Shown one piece after another: positions 1 through 6,000 of a DNA stretch of 9,833 bases. Numbering within the stretch: the stretch's first letter is position 1; each line of letters starts with the position of its first letter. The stretch spans positions 1 through 9,833 of the forward strand of contig JAICSD010000136.1 in the NCBI GenBank assembly GCA_025937075.1, read 5' to 3'. This stretch comes from Vicinamibacteria bacterium (GTDB lineage Bacteria; Acidobacteriota; Vicinamibacteria; Vicinamibacterales; 2-12-FULL-66-21). The notes beneath the pieces were generated by a model. It had not been told where the DNA came from, ran no database searches, and worked only from the letters and a program-made list of their open reading frames with translations. A program made the translations under genes and the position numbers.

Positions 1-977
1 ATCGTCCCGAATCCGCCGCCGTAGCACAGGAGGATCACGCAGGCGAGCATCGTGAACGCGGTGAAGCTGTGAATCGACGGCAGCAGGAAGAACACGACCG
101 CCTGAATCGGAAACATGATCAGGAACACGGCGCGGCGTCCCGCGAAATCGGACAGCCATGCCCACACGAAGCGTCCGGTGCCGTTCGCGATCGAGATGAT
201 CCCGACCATCGTGGCCGCCGTTGCAGCCGACACGCCCGTGATCTCCTCGGCCATCGGCGCCGCCTGCGAGATGATCGCGATGCCCGCCGTCGTGTTCAGG
301 AACAGCAGCGCCCAGAGTCCGTACCACTGCCAGGTGCGGATGGCCTGTGCGAGCGTCCGTCCTGTTTCCACGCGCTCGTTCGAGGCCGCTGGAGGGATCC
401 AGCCCGCGGGCCGGTAGCCGGCGGGCGGATTCTGCATGAACGTCCCCGCAGCGCTCACCGCGACGAGATACACTGCGCCGAGAATCGCGAACGTCTTCAA
501 CGGCCCCACGCGCTCGATGAGCGCTGTCGCGACCGGCGCCGCGATCAACGCACCGGCGCCGAATCCCGCGACGGCGATGCCGGTGATCATTCCACGCCGA
601 TCGGGAAACCACTTCACCAGCGTCGCGACGGGGACGATGTAGCCGAGGCCGAGACCGATGCCTCCCAGAAGCCCGTACGACAAGTACAGCCACCAGAGGT
701 GTCCGTTCGAGAGGCTCGCGAGAAACACGCCGGCGCCGTAGAACAGGCCCGCTGCAATCGCGACCGTGCGCGGTCCCGCACGCCGCATCCAGAGCCCGCC
801 CGCGAATGCGGCGAACCCGAGGACGAGAATCGCAATGGTGAAGGTGAGCGTGACCTGCGAAATCGTCCACCCGAACGTTCGCGTGAGCGGGATGCGGAAC
901 ACGCTCCACGCGTAGACGGCCCCGAGCGCGACCTGCATGACGACCCCGGCGGCCGCGATGATCCAGCGGTTTGGCAA
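1..977 (-). CDS. OFA-family MFS transporter (oxalate/formate antiporter-like), partial
   Basis: This is an inner-membrane secondary transporter of the OFA branch of the major facilitator superfamily. Members exchange or take up small carboxylates such as oxalate, formate or pyruvate; the substrate here cannot be read from sequence. The minus strand is open from an in-frame stop at 1020-1022 to the left edge, giving about 325 codons, so the C-terminus (roughly the last two to three helices) lies outside. The N-terminus PNRWIIAAAGVVMQVALGA is a typical OFA first helix. A cytoplasmic-loop MFS motif, NGTGRFVWAWLSDFAGRR, lies in the second half, and the visible end CYGGGFGT is also OFA-like. The only conventional start before the first helix is TTG at 977-975, with no clear Shine-Dalgarno. 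The next ATG (938-936) would cut into helix 1. The gene is divergent from the lactate permease gene. Family is secure; start and substrate are not. Confidence 0.88.
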   Translation of the reverse strand, partial: MPNRWIIAAAGVVMQVALGAVYAWSVFRIPLTRTFGWTISQVTLTFTIAILVLGFAAFAGGLWMRRAGPRTVAIAAGLFYGAGVFLASLSNGHLWWLYLSYGLLGGIGLGLGYIVPVATLVKWFPDRRGMITGIAVAGFGAGALIAAPVATALIERVGPLKTFAILGAVYLVAVSAAGTFMQNPPAGYRPAGWIPPAASNERVETGRTLAQAIRTWQWYGLWALLFLNTTAGIAIISQAAPMAEEITGVSAATAATMVGIISIANGTGRFVWAWLSDFAGRRAVFLIMFPIQAVVFFLLPSIHSFTAFTMLACVILLCYGGGFGT

Positions 978-1019
978 ACGCGGGAAGTCTACTACAAGAC
1001 CTCGAAGCCGATCGTGCTG

Positions 1020-1042
1020 TCACGGCCGACGGCCGGTCGTGA
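1020..1042. promoter_or_regulatory. Imperfect inverted repeat in divergent promoter region
   Basis: Arms TCACGGCCG (1020-1028) and CGGTCGTGA (1034-1042) pair over nine positions with one G-T wobble around a five-base loop. It sits 42 bases before the OFA start and 83 bases before the permease start. That placement suits an operator or an mRNA leader hairpin better than a terminator, because both flanking genes read away from it. No T-tract follows. The structure is seen; the role is inferred. Confidence 0.35.
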
Positions 1043-1094
1043 TCTTCGTGCCCTTTGCGATCTTCGTGATGCGCCGTCCGCGCCGTGATCTTCG
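1041..1094. repeat. Short direct repeats GATCTTCG(TG)
   Basis: GATCTTCGTG occurs at 1041-1050 and 1059-1068, and a third shortened copy GATCTTCG lies at 1087-1094, all in the gap between the divergent transporters. Spacing between copies is 18 and 28 bases, so this is not a strict tandem array. It resembles the degenerate CTTCGTG-type intergenic repeats seen in several GC-rich environmental genomes (recalled, not checked), and it could alternatively be a set of regulator sites. Confidence 0.4.
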
Positions 1095-1125
1095 ACGGCT
1101 ACGCCTTTGATATGGTGAGCGCCAC

Positions 1126-2817
1126 ATGTGGCCGCACAACTACGAACCTCTGGGTGGAAGTCTGGCGTGGTCGGCTGTCGCGGCGGCAATTCCGGTCGCC
1201 GTTCTGTTCTTCATGCTCGGTGTCAAGCGCAAGCCAACGTGGATGGCCGCAACCGGTGCGCTCGGGTCCGCCCTCATCGTGGCGCTGGCGATCTACCGCA
1301 TGCCGCCGGCGCTCGCCATCACCTCCGCTCTCTACGGCGCTGCGTTCGGCTTCTTCCCCATCGCGTGGATCTGCTTCAGCGCAATCCTGCTGTACCGAAT
1401 TGCGGTTGACACCGGCAAGTTCGAGACGATCAAGAACTCCGTCGGCGGTCTCACGAACGATCGGCGCCTGCAGGCGATGTTCATCGCGTTCTCGTTTGGT
1501 GCGTTCATCGAAGGGGCGGCCGGCTTCGGCGCACCGGTCGCCGTGTCGGGTGCGATGCTCGCGGGGCTCGGGTTCTCGCCGTTCTATGCAGCCGGCATCT
1601 GTCTTCTCGCCAACACCACGCCCGTGGCGTTCGGATCCATTGGCATTCCGGTAACCACGCTCGCCAACATCACAGGCTTGCCGGTGCTGTCGTTGAGCGC
1701 AATGGTCGGACGCCTGTGCTCGATGGTATCGGTGTTCATCCCGGGATATCTGATCGTCGTGATGAGCGGTCCCCGGCGGGCGCTCGAGGTGCTGCCGGCG
1801 ATTGCTGCGTGCGGGTTGTCCTTCGCGGGGGTGCAGCTCTACGTGTCGAACTTCTGGGGGCCGGAGCTGACGGACATCATGAGCTCGCTCACGTGCATCG
1901 GCGTCATGGTGCTCGTGCTGAAAATGTGGAAGCCAAAGACGATCCTGCGGCTCGAGGGAGACAGGCCGGCGACGGCCGCGCCGCCGCGGCTGTCCCGCGG
2001 TGAAATCTTCACCGCGTGGCTGCCCTACATGCTGCTGATTGCGTTCGTGCTCGTCTGGGGCAAGCCCGACATCAAGGCCGCGCTGAACCGATGGACGGAC
2101 GGTCTCCTGCCGGCCTTCCTTCCCCACAGCCGGACGATGCTGAACGGGATTGAGGTGCCGGGATTGCACAATGTGATCATGAGGATTCCGCCGGTGACGG
2201 CGCGTCCGGCGCCGTATCCTGCGATCTTCGAGTTGAATTGGCTGAGCGCCGCGGGAACCGCGTGCTTCCTCGCGTCGGTCGCCACCGCCATCGTGCTGGG
2301 GATGAAGCCGCGCGCCTTTGCGCACACGTACGCGGCCACGTTCAGGCAGCTCGCGCTGCCCATCTACACGATTGCCTGCATGCTCGCGCTTGCCTATCTG
2401 ATGAATTATTCCGGCATGACGTCGACGCTCGGGCTGGCGCTCGCCGCGACGGGCGTCGTGTTCCCGTTCTTCAGCGCCGTGCTGGGATGGCTTGGCGTGT
2501 TCCTCACAGGCAGCGATACGTCCGCCAACGCGCTGTTCGGCAATCTGCAGGTGGTGACGGCCAATGCGTTGGGGCTCAATCCGATCCTGACGGCGTCCGT
2601 CAACTCCGCCGCAGGCGTCGTCGGCAAGATGATCTCGCTGCAGAGCATTGCCGTTGCGGTTGCCGCGACCGGCATGACGGCCGAAGATGAGGGAACGCTC
2701 TTTCGATTCACGATCAAGCACAGCATCCTTCTCATGGTCGTGATGGGCATCATCTCGATGCTGTGCGCCTATGTGATTTCGGGCTACGTGCCCGTGCTCC
2801 CGCCGAGACAGCCATGA
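1126..2817 (+). CDS. lldP: L-lactate permease, LctP/LldP family
   Basis: This 563-residue inner-membrane permease is predicted to import lactate, and in some homologues glycolate, with protons. Similarity to E. coli LldP (about 550 residues) is visible throughout. The N-terminus MWPHNYEP resembles the LldP start, GAFIEGAAGFGAPVAV lies at about 125-140, NTTPVAFGSIGIP at about 163-175, and GVFLTGSDTSANALF near 457-470. A soluble loop near 285-365 contains RIPPVTA. A dozen or more hydrophobic helices are apparent. The ATG at 1126 follows GGTGAG at 1114-1119, a plausible ribosome site; TATGGT at 1111-1116 could alternatively be a -10 element. The stop codon overlaps the next start as ATGA, implying one transcript and translational coupling with the aldolase-like enzyme. 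The exact 2-hydroxy acid is uncertain, and glycolate permease (GlcA-like) is the main alternative. Confidence 0.92.
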   Translation: MWPHNYEPLGGSLAWSAVAAAIPVAVLFFMLGVKRKPTWMAATGALGSALIVALAIYRMPPALAITSALYGAAFGFFPIAWICFSAILLYRIAVDTGKFETIKNSVGGLTNDRRLQAMFIAFSFGAFIEGAAGFGAPVAVSGAMLAGLGFSPFYAAGICLLANTTPVAFGSIGIPVTTLANITGLPVLSLSAMVGRLCSMVSVFIPGYLIVVMSGPRRALEVLPAIAACGLSFAGVQLYVSNFWGPELTDIMSSLTCIGVMVLVLKMWKPKTILRLEGDRPATAAPPRLSRGEIFTAWLPYMLLIAFVLVWGKPDIKAALNRWTDGLLPAFLPHSRTMLNGIEVPGLHNVIMRIPPVTARPAPYPAIFELNWLSAAGTACFLASVATAIVLGMKPRAFAHTYAATFRQLALPIYTIACMLALAYLMNYSGMTSTLGLALAATGVVFPFFSAVLGWLGVFLTGSDTSANALFGNLQVVTANALGLNPILTASVNSAAGVVGKMISLQSIAVAVAATGMTAEDEGTLFRFTIKHSILLMVVMGIISMLCAYVISGYVPVLPPRQP

Positions 2818-3923
2818 CGCAACGCTGGTACGAGATCGCCAACGAACAGGACGTCGCCTCTCCGGCGCTTCTGCTGTATCCGGATCGTGTGGAGGAGAAC
2901 ATCCGACGGATGATCCGGATGGCTGGCAGCGTCGATCGCGTTCGCCCGCACATGAAGACGAACAAGCTGCCCGAGGTCGTGCGCATGGTCATGGCCCAGG
3001 GCGTGAGGAAGTTCAAGTGCGCGACGATCGCCGAGGCCGAGATGATCGCCGCGTGCGGCGCGGCGGATGTGCTGCTCGCCTATCAGCCCGTCGGGCCGAA
3101 CGCTCGTCGGCTGGCTGACCTGGTCCGGCGATTTCCGACCACGCGGTTTTCCGCGCTCGTCGACGACGAGGGCGCGTTGCGCGCGCTGTCGAAGCAGGCG
3201 GCGGACTCGGGCGTGACGATCGACGTCTTGCTCGATCTCGATTGCGGCATGCACCGGACGGGAATTGCGCCCGACGATCGGGCCGCTGCGCTGTATCGAT
3301 TGATGGCGAACCTCCCGGGGATCAGGCCTGCCGGGCTGCACGCGTACGACGGCCACATCAGGGATGCGGATCCTGCGGCGCGCGAACGCTCCTGCGACGC
3401 GGCATTTGCACCGGTGCGCGCGTTGCGCAAGCAGTTACAGGAGGCCGGCTTGCCCGTGCCGGTACTGGTGGCGGGTGGCACGCCGACGTTCCCCGTCCAT
3501 GCCACGCGCGCGGACGTGGAGTGCAGCCCAGGAACGCTCGTATTCTGGGACTGGGGCTATAGCGCGTCGTTCCCGGACATGGATTTCCTTCCCGCGGTGA
3601 CGTTGCTGACGCGGGTGATCAGCAAGCCCGGGGCTGACCTTCTTTGCCTGGATCTCGGACACAAGGCTGTGGCCTCGGAGATGCCGCACCCCCGCGTGCA
3701 GCTCTTCGGTCTTGAGGACGCGCGGTTCACCGGACACAGCGAAGAGCACCTGACGCTCGAGACGCACCGCGCCGGAGAGATTGCCGTCGGGACCACGCTC
3801 TATGGGATCCCGTGGCACATATGCCCGACCGTCGCGCTCCACAGCCAGGCAGTCGTCGTGCGCGACGGCCGCGCCGCAGAGCGCTGGGACGTCGTCGCGC
3901 GCGCGCGGACGATCACGATCTGA
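2814..3923 (+). CDS. D-threonine aldolase / D-serine dehydratase-like PLP enzyme
   Basis: This 369-residue cytoplasmic fold-type III PLP enzyme belongs to the DSD1/D-threonine aldolase group, whose members split D-threonine to glycine and acetaldehyde, dehydrate D-serine to pyruvate, or cleave 3-hydroxy-D-aspartate. The N-terminal alanine-racemase-like barrel (about 15-255) carries RPHMKTNK at 44-51, with Lys48 the expected Schiff-base lysine, followed by KFKCATIAEAEM. The C-terminal D-serine-dehydratase-like domain ends with PWHICPT; His335 and Cys337 match the metal-binding His-x-Cys of the family. Length is normal. I chose ATG 2814, which overlaps the permease stop as ATGA, because homology begins at WYEIANEQDV; an upstream in-frame ATG at 2763 would add 17 unrelated residues inside the permease gene. 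There is no strong Shine-Dalgarno, consistent with translational coupling. Fold and cofactor are confident; substrate is not. Confidence 0.88.
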   Translation: MTQRWYEIANEQDVASPALLLYPDRVEENIRRMIRMAGSVDRVRPHMKTNKLPEVVRMVMAQGVRKFKCATIAEAEMIAACGAADVLLAYQPVGPNARRLADLVRRFPTTRFSALVDDEGALRALSKQAADSGVTIDVLLDLDCGMHRTGIAPDDRAAALYRLMANLPGIRPAGLHAYDGHIRDADPAARERSCDAAFAPVRALRKQLQEAGLPVPVLVAGGTPTFPVHATRADVECSPGTLVFWDWGYSASFPDMDFLPAVTLLTRVISKPGADLLCLDLGHKAVASEMPHPRVQLFGLEDARFTGHSEEHLTLETHRAGEIAVGTTLYGIPWHICPTVALHSQAVVVRDGRAAERWDVVARARTITI

Positions 3924-4006
3924 GTCGGCCTCTTCGGCGCGCGACGCTGGGCGCATTGTGGGTCGTCGCTTCTCGGGCTGGAGAGCGCCAAGCCGCAGCT
4001 GGTATC

Positions 4007-4030
4007 CGGCTCGGGGCTCCCGCCGAGCCG
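4007..4030. terminator. GC-rich hairpin between convergent genes
   Basis: CGGCTCGG (4007-4014) is perfectly complementary to CCGAGCCG (4023-4030) around an eight-base loop. It lies in the 111-base gap between the stops of the aldolase-like gene (3923) and the convergent isomerase-like gene (4035), four bases past the latter's stop. No U-tract follows on either strand, so it could be a bidirectional or Rho-assisted stop or a 3'-end-stabilising stem. I see nothing else in this gap. Confidence 0.42.
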
Positions 4031-4034
4031 CTCC

Positions 4035-4976
4035 CTATACCTTCATTGCCTTCAGCGCCGCGACGCTGGCCTTCGTCAGCTCCATGTTCTGCTCGACGAA
4101 GTAGTTCTTCACGCCGCCCACTTTCGCGGCCTTGAACGTCTTCTCCCAGTCGATGCTGCCCTTGCCCACCGACGTCTGCACGCCACGGCCGCGACCGCCG
4201 CCGCCGCGCCCGCCGCGTCCGCCTCGACCTTCCTGCCCCGGAGGCGGCGGAGGTGGCGGGGGCGGCGTTGCGTTCAGATCGACGTCCTGCACGTGCATCG
4301 AGATGAAGCGTCCCGGGTACTTCGTGAAGTACTCGGCCGCCACGAAGCCCTGGCCGATCGTCGACATCTGGAACTGGAACTTCACAAGCTTGGGATCGAG
4401 CAGCTCCATCAGGATGTCGTAGGTGCGCTTGCCGTCGACCGACGACAACTCGAACCCTTCGTTGTGCAGTCCCTGCTGCAGCCCGTTCTTGGCTGCCACG
4501 GCGGCAATCTTGTTGTACTCGTCCGCCGCGCGCTTCACATCGTCCATCGTGGGATTCGAGCCACCGCCGAGCGACGCCACCATCATCTGGGTCATGCCCA
4601 CTTCCTTGGCCCAGTCGATGCTCTTCTGCTGCGCCTCGCGGAGCTCCTTCATGCTGAAATGCGCGCTGATCGCCTTCAGGCCGTGATCCTTGAGCGTCTG
4701 CTTGACCTGCTTCGCATCCGACAGGCTGGCGAAATCCGCGTAGCCGAACGGCGAGCACAACTCGAGCTGCTGGACGCCGATGTCCTTGAGCGTTTTCAGC
4801 AGGCCGGCGAAGTCCCCGTCCTTGATCATCTGCCGGTGCGGGTACGTCTGGCTGCCGATCGGAATCCCGAGGGGATTCGCCTCGAGCAGCGCGCCGCCCG
4901 CCGCCGCCAGGATGCCTGCCACCGCCGCGTCCGTCGCCGTCTTCCTGAAGAACTCACGCCTGGAAATCGCTGCCAT
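4035..4976 (-). CDS. Tat-exported sugar phosphate isomerase/epimerase-like protein
   Basis: This 313-residue protein has the AP-endonuclease-2/xylose-isomerase-like TIM-barrel fold (PF01261). It begins with a twin-arginine signal, SRREFFRK at 5-12, then an alanine-rich hydrophobic stretch to about residue 33, so it should be exported folded to the periplasm. The barrel starts at IPIGSQTYPHR and includes HNEGFE (171-176), FQFQMSTIGQG (200-210), FISMHVQDVD (224-233) and YFVEQNM (292-298). Expected metal ligands Glu176, His228 and Glu295 are present, but Gln203 sits where most relatives have Asp. Residues 238-265 are nine prolines followed by an Arg-Gly-rich run. The start is ATG 4976, with GGGGAGG just upstream and directly before the Tat motif. 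The gene lies 79 bases downstream of the DUF1080 gene, probably in one operon. The likely substrate is a sugar or keto-sugar; the true reaction is unknown. Confidence 0.85.
   Translation of the reverse strand: MAAISRREFFRKTATDAAVAGILAAAGGALLEANPLGIPIGSQTYPHRQMIKDGDFAGLLKTLKDIGVQQLELCSPFGYADFASLSDAKQVKQTLKDHGLKAISAHFSMKELREAQQKSIDWAKEVGMTQMMVASLGGGSNPTMDDVKRAADEYNKIAAVAAKNGLQQGLHNEGFELSSVDGKRTYDILMELLDPKLVKFQFQMSTIGQGFVAAEYFTKYPGRFISMHVQDVDLNATPPPPPPPPPGQEGRGGRGGRGGGGRGRGVQTSVGKGSIDWEKTFKAAKVGGVKNYFVEQNMELTKASVAALKAMKV
4182..4265 (-). repeat. Low-complexity coding segment: polyproline plus Arg-Gly run
   Basis: Codons 238-265 of the exported isomerase-like gene encode nine consecutive prolines, then Gly-Gln-Glu-Gly and a run made almost wholly of Arg and Gly. 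On the plus strand, 4240-4265 is a row of GG doublets with one GGGGG, a possible two-tier G-quadruplex on the template strand. Relatives normally have a short loop here. The proline codons are mixed (CCG, CCC, CCA, CCT), so this is not a pure trinucleotide slippage tract. Confidence 0.8.
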
Positions 4977-4993
4977 GAACGCCTCCCCGAAAG

Positions 4994-5049
4994 CGAATGT
5001 CGAATGCCCAACCCTGACCCCGGATCCCGGACCCCGGATCCCCATCCCC
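4994..5049. repeat. Degenerate 7-base tandem repeat, about eight units
   Basis: The region divides exactly into heptamers: CGAATGT, CGAATGC, CCAACCC, TGACCCC, GGATCCC, GGACCCC, GGATCCC, CATCCCC. The strongest part is a 14-base period in which ACCCCGGATCCC recurs at 5017 and 5031. It fills most of the 79-base gap between the DUF1080 stop and the isomerase ribosome site, so it would be transcribed between the two genes. It resembles short tandemly repeated repetitive (STRR) heptamers described in other bacteria; its function is unknown. Confidence 0.7.
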
Positions 5050-5055
5050 GGCTGC

Positions 5056-5820
5056 TTACAGCTCGCGAATTTTGATGTTGCGGTACTTGATGTATCCCTC
5101 GAATCCGCCGGCCTCTCCCGCAGGCGGCCACTGAAGGCTGATCGGCCCGGCTTCCTTCCACTTCGCCTCCGCCGGATCGGTCGGATCGTCGGTGACGTCG
5201 CAGATCTGCTGTCCGTTCAGCGCCACCGTCAGGTGCGGCCCCTTCGCGGTGATCCGCAGGTGGTTCCACTGCTCCTTCTTCCGCAGGTTCGGGAACTTCT
5301 CGTCACCCGAATCGAGCCAGAGCACGTTGTGCTGCGGGCCCAGACCCTTCGGCGAGACGCGGTGGACGACGATGCCGATGTATTCGCCGGCTTCGCGCCG
5401 CCCGATGTTCACCTGATAGCCAGTGCGGAAGGAAATGCCGCTGTTGTACGTGCACGTCTTGTCGATGCTGGCGTTGGCCTGCTGCGGGCCGCTGCGCTCG
5501 GGCGTGCACTGCGTGCCGTGCTCGGCCAGCTGGAAGTCCAGCTCCAGATCGAAATCCTTGAACTGCTCGCTGGAGACGAGGCTCCCGCGCCCGCTTCCCT
5601 GCCCCCCGACGAGCACGCCATCCTCGACTTTCCATGCCGCCGGCGGCGCGCCGTTCGAGCCGCCGCGACCGGCCGCGACGGACCACCCGGTCAAATCCTT
5701 GCCGTTGAAGAGCGGCTTCCAGTCTCCTGCCGGCGCGCCGGAGCCCGCCGAGGCAATAACGAACGATAAGAGAACGAACGCACAGCAAGACGAACACACC
5801 CGCACGACGGTCGATTTCAT
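5056..5820 (-). CDS. Secreted DUF1080 protein (3-keto-disaccharide hydrolase-like)
   Basis: This 254-residue exported protein belongs to PF06439, a concanavalin-like beta-sandwich family that Pfam names 3-keto-disaccharide hydrolase. Residues 1-27 form a Sec signal (hydrophobic FVLLSFVIASA, likely cleaved after Ala-Ser-Ala). Then come the family hallmarks LFNGKDLTGW (37-46), AAWKVEDGVL (61-70), FKDFDLELDFQ (87-97), NSGISFRTG (126-134), WNHLRITAKG (185-194) and a closing strand GYIKYRNIKIREL. Cys105 and Cys123 flank a loop and could form a disulphide in the periplasm. The ATG at 5820 is preferred because GGGAGG (5829-5834) lies eight bases upstream; a GTG at 5829 overlaps that site and is rejected. 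The gene is first in an apparent operon with the Tat-exported isomerase-like gene and is divergent from the haem-protein gene. Family assignment is firm; hydrolytic activity is inferred. Confidence 0.9.
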   Translation of the reverse strand: MKSTVVRVCSSCCAFVLLSFVIASAGSGAPAGDWKPLFNGKDLTGWSVAAGRGGSNGAPPAAWKVEDGVLVGGQGSGRGSLVSSEQFKDFDLELDFQLAEHGTQCTPERSGPQQANASIDKTCTYNSGISFRTGYQVNIGRREAGEYIGIVVHRVSPKGLGPQHNVLWLDSGDEKFPNLRKKEQWNHLRITAKGPHLTVALNGQQICDVTDDPTDPAEAKWKEAGPISLQWPPAGEAGGFEGYIKYRNIKIREL

Positions 5821-5898
5821 GAAGGACACCTCCCGGCGTGCGTAAGCATCTTCGAATGCAGCTCAGTTTGGCAAGCCCTTTTAGAAAGTGAGGGGTGA

Positions 5899-5910
5899 CA
5901 TCGCGCGATG
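5899..5910. promoter_or_regulatory. Perfect 12-base palindrome CATCGCGCGATG
   Basis: CATCGCGCGATG is its own reverse complement and lies almost midway in the 180-base gap between the divergent DUF1080 and haem-protein genes, 78 bases from one start and 90 from the other. Position and symmetry suit a dimeric regulator acting on both operons. A single copy in GC-rich DNA could also be chance. Downstream at 5914-5919, TAGGAT is a weak -10 candidate without a convincing -35. Confidence 0.35.
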
Positions 5911-5943
5911 GTGTAGGATGCTCGCCGTTTCCAATGACGAGAG

Positions 5944-5967
5944 CGCTTCCGCCTGAAGACGGAAGCG
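5944..5967 (+). promoter_or_regulatory. Stem-loop in leader of haem-protein gene
   Basis: CGCTTCCG (5944-5951) pairs perfectly with CGGAAGCG (5960-5967) around the loop CCTGAAGA. It ends 33 bases before the start codon of the haem-protein gene and could be an mRNA leader structure, an operator, or a copy of a dispersed intergenic hairpin. No U-tract follows, and a terminator in this position would be unexpected. Confidence 0.4.
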
Positions 5968-5984
5968 ACGTTCCCGTAGCTGAC

Positions 5985-5997
5985 CTGCCGGAGGCAG
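5985..5997 (+). promoter_or_regulatory. Hairpin enclosing the Shine-Dalgarno of the haem-protein gene
   Basis: CTGCC (5985-5989) pairs with GGCAG (5993-5997) over a three-base loop. The GGAGG ribosome site (5990-5994), six bases before the ATG at 6001, lies in the loop and the 3' arm. If it folds in the mRNA, initiation could be dampened or made conditional. The stem is only five pairs, so the effect may be slight. Confidence 0.35.
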
Positions 5998-6000
5998 TCG

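Noticed and set aside
69..1088. Plus-strand open frame of about 339 codons across the left end
   Set aside because: It is an Arg/Asp/His-rich shadow of the OFA transporter, whose minus-strand translation has clear family motifs and membrane helices.
1099..2721. Minus-strand open frame of about 540 codons opposite the lactate permease
   Set aside because: Its product is a charged Arg/His/Glu-rich sequence without domain features. It is the antisense shadow of a well-matched permease gene in GC-rich DNA.
2763..2813. Upstream ATG that would extend the aldolase-like protein by 17 residues
   Set aside because: The added residues lie inside the permease gene and do not resemble the family N-terminus; the ATGA-coupled start at 2814 fits better.
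4977..5045. Upstream start that would extend the exported isomerase by 23 residues
   Set aside because: The extension translates the heptamer repeat and the ribosome site, and it would push the twin-arginine signal away from the N-terminus.
5864..5875. GTTTGGCAA shared with 969-977 near the OFA start
   Set aside because: A single nine-base match in about 10 kb is plausible by chance, and the two contexts differ.
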